64,000 nucleotides of DNA from Hanleya hanleyi (taxonomy: Eukaryota; Mollusca; Polyplacophora; Lepidopleurida; Hanleyidae). Numbering within the stretch: position 1 is the first letter of the stretch; each line of letters begins with the position of its first letter. The stretch covers positions 1 through 64,000 of the forward strand of contig JAVTVY010019039.1 of the NCBI GenBank assembly GCA_036873755.1. The letters are read 5' to 3'. Below are positions 15,916 to 27,529 of the stretch, piece by piece. The notes below the pieces were generated by a model that was not told the DNA's origin, searched no databases, and saw nothing but the letters and a program-made list of their open reading frames with translations. Position numbers and translations under genes: made by a program.

Positions 15916-16275
15916 ACTGGTTCAACAGTTAAAAGTTAACAATAGCAGAACGTGCAGTTGTTGTTACAGAATTGATTTTCCACTGCAGGGAAAACGGGAA
16001 TTTGGTGTTGGCATACAGCTGGACATTTTTTTTTTCTCAGAACGTACTTTTTCGTCAATCTTAAATTTTGAATCAACTGACCGCGGCAGACGATTGAATC
16101 GTAGTAAATGTAGGCCTGGTCATTTGAAGATGTTGATTGGCTTCAATGCATCAATGAACGGATGCACTGATCAATCATATTGCCGGTACGCTTATTATCC
16201 ATGTGGGATACGAAACCTCTTACATGTTCCTATGACATGGAATTTTAGTGATGTATTGTATAAGCGGACAAATTA

Positions 16276-19200
16276 TTTTACATATACAAGCTCAATATGA
16301 GATTTGATCATACCAAGATCGACATCTGCGAAAATCGGACTGCAGTATAACTGTATCGGCTTATGATTATGGAAGTTAACTTCTACGTTTCCGGTTTCCG
16401 CATGAGACACCAATACTGCGAATTCTTGTTTTTGCATATTTATTGATGTAAATAATTAAATCTGTATCTTTGTGAAAATGAAATATGAAAAATAGATTTT
16501 TTTTTTACGAAAATTGAGCTTTGAAACCCAATGGCGACCACCAATTAGCGGGCGAATTCAAAATGTCAAAATGCTTACAAACCCCAATTATCTTAAATTT
16601 CCTTTATCTGGGTTACTAGACGAATATCAATTGAACCTGTAATTTAAATGGCTTAACGAATCAACCAGTGAAAAAAAAAATTCCTTATGCATATCGGGGT
16701 GGTTTTCATTCGTTTTATCTGTTAAAACAGCCATCATACTTTCCAGATCGCATCTCTAATAATTAACGCGATTCTTTATTGGCTTAAATTAATATCATGA
16801 ATTTGAACGAAAGAAAAAAATAAGAGCACCTCATTTTTGATAAGTTATCGAATTATTTAGATTACTGAACATTGAAGTATTACAGAATCATTTCCAGGAC
16901 GGAATTGGAAAAACTGCGGCAGAGAAAATATTATATTTTGAGAATGTGAAATTTTTTGAGACAACCTTATAAGATATTAACGAGAGCATATGAAGGCTAA
17001 ATTTTAACAAACAGCTGTGTTCAAATTCAAATAATTCAGTTGGTATAATCATTATTCGATGTATTGCTTTTTAACGGGAGCGGTATTGAGACATAACATA
17101 TGCGTATCAAGCGCGGTGATTCAGCGACTGTTAAATGCCCTGTAATATTGAGTTCTAGAGAGAATTTTAGTCGGATTTCAATTCCTGAGGTTATTTCGAG
17201 TCAATAATCAATAATATGCTGTTTGGTTCTCCAATTTAGAGGGGGATTCTTCTATATCGTTCAGGTCAGCTCTGTCTGCATACGGCAAGGTGCTTCTTAG
17301 AGGTAGCACTAAGAATAAGAAATATCCCACAACCACTTAGTCCAGGTCATCTCAAATACATATAAAGAGCTCAATGAGGGGAAACATACTGATTATGAGA
17401 CTTTGATCATGTAGGCATGTGACGTGCGCTATCAAAGAACTAAGCAGAAAGTTCAATCGGTATTGACGACCAAGGTCCGCACATTGAGAGGTGTTACTTT
17501 CACGGTTATAGTCTGGACGATTTAATAGAGGGACGTCTATTAGAAGCCAAACAGGACAGTGCAGGAACCTGTATGCTGTCACGGTTATTAAAAGGTATAG
17601 GTATAGACAATTGTTTATGTTAATGTGTATATTTGAAGAAGATACATTCTCCTATTTCGTGTTACATAAGTGCGCGATAAGTGCACGCTTTTCCAACTCA
17701 TATGTATATGATCATCAGTTGGGTCTAGTTAATGATTTGTTGAAGTCAATGTACTACATATTATTTTATTACCTCTATACTATTCTGTATATGCAACGAA
17801 AATATATCAGAAGCGGGGATTAGTTGTGGAAAGTAGGATGTAGACTACATTCGAAAACCTTATTAATTAGAACTGAAGTCCTGGTTTCAGTTTCATATTT
17901 GTTGTCATACCACACGGTCCGATCGATGGTTCATTCCGTTATATATGATAACTCTATGATGTGATCTACGACATATAAACTGACATGGGAATGATATGAC
18001 CTAAGGGAATCCCTGTTAGTTATTCAAATATACGTTTTGTGTAAGTGTCAGATAAACTATGCGTATTACCTCGTGGGAATATCAGCCTAGTTAAATATCA
18101 ACTTCTTGGAAGTTCAGATATTTCTCCATTTCTCATATAAATATAGTACTGAAAACATTTTACATTACGACATATAAAATGTTATTAAATTTCGTCTGGA
18201 CAGCACTTGGGTAGCTGTAGGTATAACATTAAGGAAACATTAATAACGGCATCTGACGCCCATTGAATACCGGATATTATTTTGAGTCAACAGACAATAC
18301 AACTCTGTTAGGATATCTATGGGATTGCGGAAAGTGACTTAGACAAGAAAAAGTCAGAAGTTAGGCCGAGAAGATAAAATATAAATGTACATACTGTAAA
18401 ACTCACCACTGTAATATGTTCAGAGTAGTATTAGAGGGGATTCGAGAAGGGAGGAAGGATGGAGATTAAAAAAGGATATATGACGCTCACTTCTGACCGG
18501 AAACACTATCATTGTCCGGTCGAAAAATTCACAGTTCTGATTGAAAGGTTTGAGGTTTTGACCTACATTAAACAGAAATATAAAAGGGCATTAAACTCCC
18601 ATTGGGACCGGAAACTTATTTGGTAGGAAAAGATAGCTATTGGGTAATAGAACCATGTCCAGGGTGGCATGCTGTATTCATTGATCATGACCTAGTTTTA
18701 GGGTATACATGTAGGTTACTTCTGATAAATAATTAATATTCAGGTCACCTGCTCCTCGACAACAAGAATGATTATTGTGACCTCGCTTTGTAATCTCTAA
18801 GCATACCTACTGTATATACATTTATATACCATGACGATAACTCTCCGATCACGTATACCATTGTGCTAGTATGAAACACAGCTTCAAATGAAAGCACGTA
18901 TACCTATATGTTAAGTAATGTATGGAATATTCACACTGTGAAGAGAATATTACATGCATGTGCTAAAAACATCTAGACTACTTAGGCATATAATACAAAT
19001 ATGAATACATTATTGAAATTGTAGAGCGAGATGTGACAGTTTCTCAGTTCGAGAAATTTGATGTACAATGAACTCTGTTGGAACGCGTTTTGTCACAATT
19101 TTCGCATTCTGTCACAATGAGACGTTTCTGTTAAAGGATTGTGTTTCCCGTATGGGAAATTTCCACTGAATATTCGAGATTAGGTGATATTTTCGACATA

Positions 19201-20224
19201 GGTAATTTTCAAGACTGCATTTGTTCAAAACTGTCCCCATCCATGGGAAAGCAGCACTGTTTTCTCTTTAACACATGGAGCCAGGACAGAACCAAAAGTA
19301 ACCTTAAAGTTACCCGATGAAACAGTTTTGTGACGTCCAAAATAAACTGCTCCGAAATATTTGTCGTATCAACTGCCCATCAACAGTGTTGGTGACTTCA
19401 CATGCCATCATATATTTATAGAGACAAACAGTTACTGTTCCCAAGAGAAAGCAATTAATGTCCCATTGTTATGATACTGTTATTAAAACTCATCTACTTG
19501 AGAATTAATAACACAGAATAAGACGAGATAATTTGTTCTTCAACATATAGACTGAACTGTTTTAAAAGTTATCTGTGTTGACCTGAAGAAGCTTACTGAA
19601 TTTGGGATAAAAAGCAAGCGTTATTTGGGGGTCAAAAGGTCAAGGGACAACTTCATGATGTCCGTTCTTTCACACTGATGACCGCTCAATGTGTAAGCTT
19701 ATCGTTCACTGGACACTATGTTGATTTACGGTTCAGTGATCTTGAAAGTTCAAGAGTGTGCTTTACTCACTGGCATAAACAAGCCTATTGACAATGGAAA
19801 AATACTGCGACCTTTGTCATGATCACAGTACACAAAAATCATATCTTCTGGTTGGCTCCAATGATCTTTATAGTTCACAGAAATATTGACCATGCGACTG
19901 TAAATAGGCCAAATTATTTGGTTGATACTTGGTGCAAGAATGCATTGTCCACGCCATTGTGTAGCTGAAAAGCTCCGGATCTAGACCCATTCCTGTCCTC
20001 AGACCGTATGAGTTGTCTTATGATCCTTACATGAAGTATGGACCATTTGATCTCAAAGGCCAACTTAAGATAACCAGAAACACATGATGAGTGCACAGGG
20101 CGTGGCATTTGTGTTCTTGTGCACACATTCATCTCTAGTTCAAGTTGAGTTCCAGAGTGTTGTACCACAATCAAACTTTGACTATCAATGCTCATAAAAA
20201 CATCATGAAGACGACAGGACGTTC
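16276..20224. other. AT-rich intergenic DNA, no gene seen
   Basis: About 3.9 kb with only short ORFs (76 codons or fewer at 17352-17582 and 17611-17823, and 93 at 19914-20195) and no motif I recognise. No exon-like splice context with a recognisable domain is found. Confidence 0.5.
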
Positions 20225-20470
20225 ATACTGCCTTCTGCACTGGGTTAAGCGAAATAATATATATGTTACGAAATGTAGAGCCGAAGAGAATTTGCACCAC
20301 AATGTATGATACTGATCACCTTTGTGAATTAGTGGAGACGCTTGGTAGTATAGCCTTGTCTAATCATGTTTCTGCAAAAGGTTTTGTGACGTTGATTGCA
20401 AAAATCACACTACACAGGAGCCAACTCTATAATGGTATTATCCAGTAAGGGGTAGTCAACTCTTGTCGCA
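20225..20470 (+). repeat. Dispersed repeat family E, copy 1
   Basis: It shares 'cgcttgg(t)(a/g)gtatagc', 'tttctgcaa' and '(g)cgttgatt' in order with 27150-27480. It also matches the reverse complement of 59930-60215. Confidence 0.65.
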
Positions 20471-20971
20471 CATTCTGCGTTTCACTTTTAAAGAAGTGTA
20501 GTCCTAAATACTATGTTCCGCTCAAATTATCGATATTGGTTGAAGGGAGATATTTGGAAACCTATCAGACTATTGCTCATTCACAAAGACTACTTTAGTC
20601 TCAAGTACATTGAAGTTTCACCATCTTCACGTTGAAATCGCTCTCATAAATTTGAGATATGGAGTGTAAACATTAGAGTGGGCTATCTCGGACCATCTCC
20701 TTTCACGACGTCATCTCGCTTTTTTGGGGAACATTACCGTTGGACTGTTTTATCAGAGAAACATATTTTCCGACTCCCAAATCACCTATGTGCCATGCTT
20801 CACGAAATAGAGAGTTTCTATTCAAAATTTACGACCAACTTGGGAAATGGTGGCGTATTCAACTCTTGCGCGTGATCACGCGGTTTTATAAGGATTAATT
20901 AATGTGTATAGTGACGAATATGACACCATGTCGCCTGTCTGATCGTACAATATGACCTTTTGAGACACTTC

Positions 20972-22004
20972 TGAATTGAATTTTGAATTTTTTTTTATTC
21001 ACCAACCGAGAAATTGATAACAAATTAACACATGATGTAATGATATATACACAGATGTCGATAAAGAAGAAGGATATGGTGATCGGCGGGAGAAAATCCC
21101 AGGGGACTTGTGGTATCCCAGCATAATACAAAAGGCATATACATTTACAAAAGACGTCAATTTATGTTTGTGAGATGTTGAGTAATGAAAAGTAATTATC
21201 AGAAAGTGTGGTGAATAAAATACAACCATTGGTATATACTGTATGTGTTTAATTAAGAGTGTATATGGGTGTAGTGTTATCTGTTTATAGATGTTGTTTC
21301 GCAAGTGTTTTGAATAATGATATGGATGTACATTTTTGTAAGTCGGAGGGTAACTTGTTCCATTCTCTAGGGGCTTTGATTTTAGGTGTGTGAAATGAAA
21401 GATCAGTTCGGAAGAAGGGCCTATATAATTTATATGAGGAACCCCTGGTAGGATAATTGTGTATGTCAGATAATTTGGTGAAGTACTTATGGAATGGTTT
21501 GGGCAACAATGAGCAATGATGGATGAATTTCTGACAGAATTGCAACATAACATAACGATTAAGTTCTAAGACCGGCAATATTTTGAGGCTGGCAAATAAA
21601 GGACTTGAGTGTTCGAATTTATTCGAAAGGGAAATAATTCGAATTGCTCTTTTTTGCAGGAGAATGAGAGGTTTTAAGTGGCTAACATAAGTGTCGCCCC
21701 AAATGACATTACAATAAGATAGATAGGGATAAATGAGTGAGTAGTACAAGATATAAAGGGTTCTTTTGTTTAGGCATTGCTTGACGGAATTTATCATACC
21801 AATGTTTCTCGATATTTTCTTACAGAGTTCGTTCATATGATTTTTCCAATTTAATTTTTCATTCAAGTATACACCGAGAAACTTAAAACAATCACCTCTT
21901 TCAATGCCATGCCCCATTACATGCAACTCCGGCGTGAATGGTACGTTTCTTTTACAGTTGGGTGGGATCAACATGAATTTTGTCTTTTTGATGTTTAATG
22001 ACAG
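20972..22004 (-). mobile_element. 5'-truncated CR1/L2-like LINE, 3' end of reverse transcriptase
   Basis: The frame from about 22004 down to 21285 reads 'LSLNIKKTKFMLIPPN', 'FKFLGVYLNEKLNWKNH', 'YSLIYPYLSYCNVIWGDTY' and '(A)PREWNKLPSDLQKCTS'. It aligns along its length with the C-terminal part of the full LINE ORF2 at 52085-55228. The 3' end near 20972 has an A/T-rich 'gaattgaatttt' tail like that of the full element. The open frame is intact, so the copy is fairly young, but it lacks endonuclease and most of the polymerase. Confidence 0.85.
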
Positions 22005-22169
22005 TATTTCAAGCAAGCATAAAATATAAAAAATGTACATAAGCATGAGCTAGTTTCGTGAAAAACGAATGGTATTCACTGCATGGTATTCCTTTTTTTC
22101 CAAATGAGTTTCCAAAGCGTATTCTAGAGATTAATCGGTCTTGAGTTCCGTTGAAGCTGGGGCATAAAC

Positions 22170-22265
22170 TTCTCTACGCGGGGGACAAAAGGACAAAAGA
22201 GGGGGGACAAAAGAAGGGACAAAAGAAAGAGACAAAAAACCACATGACCGACACGTGATCAAGGA
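22170..22265. repeat. Short GGGACAAAAGA simple repeat
   Basis: The block 'g(g)gacaaaaga' is repeated about six times with slight variation, followed by 'gaccgacacgtgatcaaggac'. Confidence 0.7.
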
Positions 22266-22469
22266 CAAAAATAGGGGATTTTGCTGAAGAGTTGCCCAAA
22301 GGGAGATAACTCAAGAAGAAAAATCGAATTAAAAGTTTGATTGTTCATATTTAAAAAAGTTAATAACAGAAAATGAATAGTAATTGCTGCATTATTTGTC
22401 TTTTTCGCTATTTCTTGTATTTTTCATTATTCATGTAAATATTCTTTGTTGTTGCGAATTAGAGAAATA

Positions 22470-25130
22470 ATGGCGAATTGGAGAAAACATGTTTAAATAA
22501 AAATAAATGTGAATTAATGATTAATGGTGAGTTAGAGAATACTGGCGAAGTAGGGAACAAAGACAAATTAAATGGCGAATAACAGAATACTGGCAAACTA
22601 ATTAATAATGACCCTATTACAGAATAATGGCGAATTAGAGAAAAGATGTCGAATTAGAAAACGAAGGTGAATTAATGGCGAATTAGAGAATAATGGTGAA
22701 TTAGAAGCTGGGGTGAATTAGTGATTATTAGCGCTTATGGCGAATTAGGGAATAATGGCGAATTGGAGAAAAGATGTTGAATTGGAAAATAAATGTATGA
22801 CAAATTAAATAGCGAATTATAGAATACTGGCAAATTAAATAATAATGACCCTATTAAAGAATAATGGTGAATTAGAGAAAAAATGTTGAATTAGAAAACA
22901 AAGGTGAATTAATGGTTAATTAGAGAATAATGGCGAGTTTGTGATTATTGGCGATTAGAGGACAACGGCGAATTAGGGAATAATGGCGATTTGGAGAAAA
23001 AAAAATTGAATTAGAAAATAAATGTGAATTAATTATTAATGGTGAGTTAGAGAATACTGGCGAAATAGAAAATAATGACAAGTTAAATGGCGAATTAAAT
23101 TATATAATAATTACTCTATTACAGAATAATGGCGAATTAGAGAAAATATGTCGAATTAGAAAATGAAGGTGAATTAATGACGAATTAGTGATTATTGGCG
23201 CTAAGAGGACAATGGCGAATTAGAGAATACTGGCGAATTAGAGAATAATGACAAATTAAATGGTGAATTATAGAATACTGGCAAATGAAACAATAATGAC
23301 CCTATTACAGAATAATGGTGAATTAGGGGGAAAATGTCGAATTAGAAAACAATGGTGAATTAATGGTTAATTAGAGAATAATGGTGATTTAGTGATTATT
23401 AGCACTTATGGCGAATTAGGGAATAATGGCGAATTGGAGAAAAGATGATGAATTGGAAAATGAAGGTGAATTAATGGTTAATTAGAGAATAATGGCGAAT
23501 TAGTGATTATTGGCGACTAGAGGACAACGGCGAATTAGGGAATAATGGTGAATTGGAGAAAAGATGTTTAATTAGAAAATAAATGTGAATTAATGATTAA
23601 TGGAGAGATAGAGAATACTGGCGAATTAGAAAATACTGACAAATTAAATAACGAATTATAGAATACTGGCAAATTAAATAATAATGACCCTATTACAGAA
23701 TAATGGCGAATTAGAGAAAATATGTCGAATTAGAAAATGAAGGTGAATTAATGACGAATTAGTGATTATTGGTGCTAAGAGGACAAGGGCGAATTAGAGA
23801 ATAATGGTGAATTGGAGAAAAGATGTTGAATTAGAAAATAAATGTGAATTAATGGTTAATGGTGAGTTGGAGAATACTGGAGAAATAGAGAATACTGACA
23901 AATTAAATGGCGAATTGAGAATACTGGCAAATTAAATAATAATGACCCTATTACAGAATAATGGCGAATTAGAGAAAACATGTTGAATTAGAAAATGAAG
24001 GTGAATTAATGGTGAATTAGAAAATAATGTCGAATTAGTGATTATTAGCACTTAGAGGACAATGGCCAATTACAGAATAATGGTGAATTAGGGGGAAAAT
24101 GTCGAATTAGATAACAATGGTGAATTAATGGTTAATTAGAGAATAATGGTGATTTAGTGATTATTAGCACTTATGGCGAATTAGGGAATAATGGCGAATT
24201 GGAGAAAAGATGATGAATTGGAAAATGAAGGTGAATTAATGGTTAATTAGAGAATAATGGCGAATTGGAGAAAAGATGTTGAATTAGAAAATAAATGTGA
24301 ATTAATGGTTAATGGTGAGTTGGAGAATACTGGAGAAATACAGAATACTGACAAAAAATGCCGAATTGAGAATACTGGCAAATTAAATAATAATGACCCT
24401 ATTACAGAATAATGGCAAATTAGAGAAAACATGTTGAATTAGAAAATGAAGGTGAATTAATGGTGAATTAGAAAATAATGGCGAATTAGTGATTATTGGC
24501 ACTTAAGAGGACAATGGCCAATTAGAGAATAATGGCGAATTGGAGAAAAGATGTTGAATTGGAAAATAAATGTGAATTAATGGAGAGATAGAGAATACTG
24601 GCGAATTAGAGAATAATGATAAATTAAATAGCGAATTATAGAATACTGGCAAATTAAATAATAATGACCCTATTACAGAATAATGGTGAATTAGAGAAAA
24701 AATGTCGAATTAGAAAACAAAGGTGAATTAATGGTTAATTAGAGAATAATGTCGAATTAGTGATTATTGGCGATTAGAGGACAACGGCGAATTAGGGAAT
24801 AATGGTGAATTCGAGATTAATGGTGAATCATGGTTAATGACTAATAATGGATTAATTGCGAATTAGAAAAAACTCAGAATTATGGAATAATGGCGAATTA
24901 TGGGTTAATGGCGAATTATGAAATAATGGCGGATTGGGGATTAATGGTGAATTATGAATTAATGGCGAATTATGGATTAATGGCGAATTGGAAGATAGTG
25001 ATGAATTAAAAAATAATGACGAATTGGAGAATAATGACGAATCATAGAACAGGGAATTAAAGAATGAATTAGAGAATGTTGAATTATAGAATAGTGAATT
25101 AAAGAATGGTGAATTAGAGAAAAGGGAGAT
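22470..25130. repeat. Large AT-rich minisatellite with higher-order structure
   Basis: The basic unit is about 14-18 bp around '(g)gcgaattagagaataat', with variants such as 'gaattggagaaaagatgt' and 'gaattagtgattattggc'. The landmark 'aatgaccctattacagaataatgg' recurs near 22609, 22846, 23294, 23682, 23939, 24389 and 24659, giving a loose higher-order period of about 180-270 bp. No other structure is seen inside. Confidence 0.92.
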
Positions 25131-25139
25131 TACACTCGC

Positions 25140-25610
25140 AGACTCATAACCCGCTCTTTCTCTCCATTGTGCTATGTTAGAAGCCCTCTTTCGAAGGAAT
25201 TGGTTGAATAATCGCTTTTGAAATGTCTTCTTCTGGTGTGATCTAGCTGGTGGTTCATCTGGTAGTGCCTCGGGTTGTGACATTGGAGGTGGAGCTGGTG
25301 GTTCATCTGGTAGTGCCTCAGGTTGTGCCACAGGTGGAGCTGGTAGTGCCTCATGTTGTGCCACAGGTGGAGCTGGTGGTTCATCTGGTAGTGCCTCAGG
25401 TTGTGCCACAGGTGGAGCTGGTGGTGCCTCAGGTTGTGCCAAAGGTGGAGCTGGTGGTGCCTCAGATTGTGCCATAGGTGGGGCTGCCAAAAAATGGGCT
25501 GATAGGGTTGTCCCCTGGACTCTAGGAGGGTACTGGCTCTGCCGTGGTGACTCTGTGTCAAGTTGAGATGCTGTTCCTGGAATGGGCTGCATCTCTGATA
25601 TCCCAGACGG
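25140..25610 (-). CDS. Possible exon: proline-rich repeat protein, partial
   Basis: The minus-strand frame opens directly behind a good splice acceptor (pyrimidine-rich 'tttgtttttgcag' complementary to 25611-25623). It reads a unique part ('ISEMQPIPGTASQLDTESPR'), then 7-8 copies of an 'APPxAQPEALPDEP'-like repeat, then a basic helix ('KKTFQKRLFNQFLRKRAS'). Beyond about 25140 the frame runs into the AT minisatellite and becomes N/S/F-rich, so the true exon end must lie before it; no clear donor is visible. It may be a host exon or a repeat-born open frame. No known domain. Confidence 0.38.
25250..25480. repeat. GC-rich coding-type minisatellite
   Basis: Units of 30 and 51 bp built from 'ggtggagctggtg' and 'gcctcaggttgtgccaca' keep length as a multiple of three. 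That fits selection on a reading frame, but open frames on both strands result. Confidence 0.8.
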
Positions 25611-25789
25611 CTGCAAAAACAAATAATTGGTTCAATCTCATGACACTAAAACTGCATCTTACAAGGAAAACAACAAATACTCACCTGTTAGGCACGAGAA
25701 CAAGTAAAATATATTACTTAGAATGCCGTTTCATCTACAAAATTGTAAATAAAAAAATAACTTAGATGACAATTTCCAAGTCACACCGT

Positions 25790-26290
25790 ATGCATTTGTA
25801 ATATTCAAACCGTATGTGCTTCATGGCCTATGTGACAGGTTTATGGACTTTACAACATGTTGGCAGAAGATTATTGTATCTTACATCAAGTTCATGGCAG
25901 GAACTATGAAATAAATTCAAACGTAAACATACACCATTCACATAGCATTGTACATGTGCTATGTCGCTGTAAATTGCAGGATGTGTGGTTTATGGACTGT
26001 GTGATACAGTTGCGGGCAGTGACACATGTCTGCAGAAGTTGTTCAATGCTTTTCAGGTAAATGACATGACTGGAAATATGAAATTAATTCAAAAGTAAAC
26101 ATGCCATATGCCATTGTACATGTATAAGCTTATACATGTTATATGTTGCTGTGAATCGCACGTTTTTTGGCTTGTGAACTACATGGTAATGTTATGGGCA
26201 GTGGCACATGTTTACAGAAGTTTACTGATAGTTTTCCAGTCCGAAACAGGAAGGGAAATATGAATTTGCAGAAAAAAGCAAACCTGCATT
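25790..26290 (+). repeat. Three tandem copies of a ~170-bp unit
   Basis: The blocks 'aaatatgaaattaattcaaaagtaaaca', 'gtgctatgt.gctgt(a)aat' and 'tttatggact...acatgttggcagaag' recur near 25900, 26070 and 26255. The copies are diverged. Confidence 0.65.
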
Positions 26291-27149
26291 TTACATAATA
26301 AATACATGAATTTGGTGCGCAATGATCTTGACTGTTCGTATGAACAGCATGCCTATCTCGTATTCCATGGCGCTCAAATGGGGACTAGTCCCATATTTAG
26401 TGGAATTAGACACAAAGCTGCGAAGCATAGCACCATGGATTCTCTACGTGAAAGATTGTGAAATTTGCATCAAAATAGAAAAAGCTTTTAACTTTGTATG
26501 TCGTTCATCAGTATCATCAGGAGGGTTGACGGGAATGCAGACATGCGCACGTTTTCACTTTTAAAACATGAGTAGAAAGAATTCCTTATTGCTCTATTGA
26601 TATCCCCCATCGAAATAAGTTATAGACATTCACAACTACGACGGTCGTGTCTTCCTGACGGGGAAATCACAACTACTATGCTATCTGGTTTTCATCTTAC
26701 TTTTGCTGAGCATAAAAGGATAGATTTCGTTTGATTCGCAGTATAGTTATACTGGGAATGAAACGAGGTTAATTAAAATGTCTGTATCAACCGCTTCGAA
26801 ACATGTATAATAAAGGGAATCATACAGCTTATGTATCTATACAGAGCCACCTGTATGCTTCATAGTGGTCACATACATGGCTGATTACTGAAAAACTAAA
26901 ATGGTTGAAACATCCATGGCTGTAAACTGATATACAACCGTCTAGTCCGTCTTTCAAGATTCAGCTGTCGCCCATTAAAGATTTTATGGCGTACATGATT
27001 CATATAACAGCATTATCAAGAGAGACGCGGTCAACAGTTTTCAATGATGCCGACAAGACATCTTGATGCTTCAAAAATACCAAATCCGTATCTTTCGTCC
27101 GTATTTTTAACCCATATGTTGTCCAATGTCAAGTCGTCTTCTAGACAAT
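26291..27149. other. Intergenic DNA with a diverged repeat-E fragment
   Basis: Around 26380-26480 'gtggaattagacacaaagctgcgaagcatagcacc' resembles the start of repeat E. The rest shows no gene. Confidence 0.4.
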
Positions 27150-27480
27150 GATATATCTAGGCAACGCTTTGATTGTGACTGATCTTATGCACATCATCAT
27201 GATCTTGAAGTGCATGAGATCATACGATCCCTAGCCCCGGATTAAGCGGCATTAGACACAAGCATACAAAACGTAGCTCCATAGATCTTGCACGCTACCC
27301 CCGTATTTTGATATTAGCGTGTCATATTTGTAGCAAAATTAGATAAACTTCGAGTGGAGGCGCTTGGTGGTATAGCTCTGTTTTATAAATTTCTGCAATA
27401 ATGTGTTGAGGCGTTGATTAAAATACTCACATTTTACATAAGATCTAAGATTTTACACAGGATCACTACTTCACTGGATA
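27150..27480 (+). repeat. Dispersed repeat family E, copy 2
   Basis: Matches in order: 'ccggattaagcggcattagacacaag', 'agatcttgcacgctac', 'aaacttcgagtggaggcgcttgg' and 'ggcgttgatt'. The same order is found in reverse complement at 59930-60215. It ends just before the exon of the BTB gene. Confidence 0.7.
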
Positions 27481-27529
27481 ATTGCCAACCACTGGAACAA
27501 ACCTTTATCTTTCCTTTCAGAAACGAAAA

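Larger units (their letters stand above)
14118..16275 (+). repeat. Long repeat family, copy A (5' part missing)
   Basis: From 'agatcagtgctcaggcagcgg' onward this matches 38921-39805 and 43059-44640 closely, including 'cttcggtgaggcgtg', 'gccgacgggtgctccaggtac' and 'accgattgagt'. In the other two copies the repeat continues upstream of this point. Here it begins exactly at the Polinton terminus. Confidence 0.85.

Noticed and set aside
24247..24432. Small ORFs inside the AT minisatellite
   Set aside because: Low-complexity N/S/F translations of the repeat, not genes.
22470..25130. Possible CRISPR array because of regular short repeats
   Set aside because: Repeats and spacers are both degenerate versions of the same AT-rich unit; animal genome context.
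25125..25185. tRNA-like sequence on the minus strand ('gagcgggttatgagtctgcgag')
   Set aside because: Only a vague resemblance to A/B boxes; no cloverleaf could be drawn.
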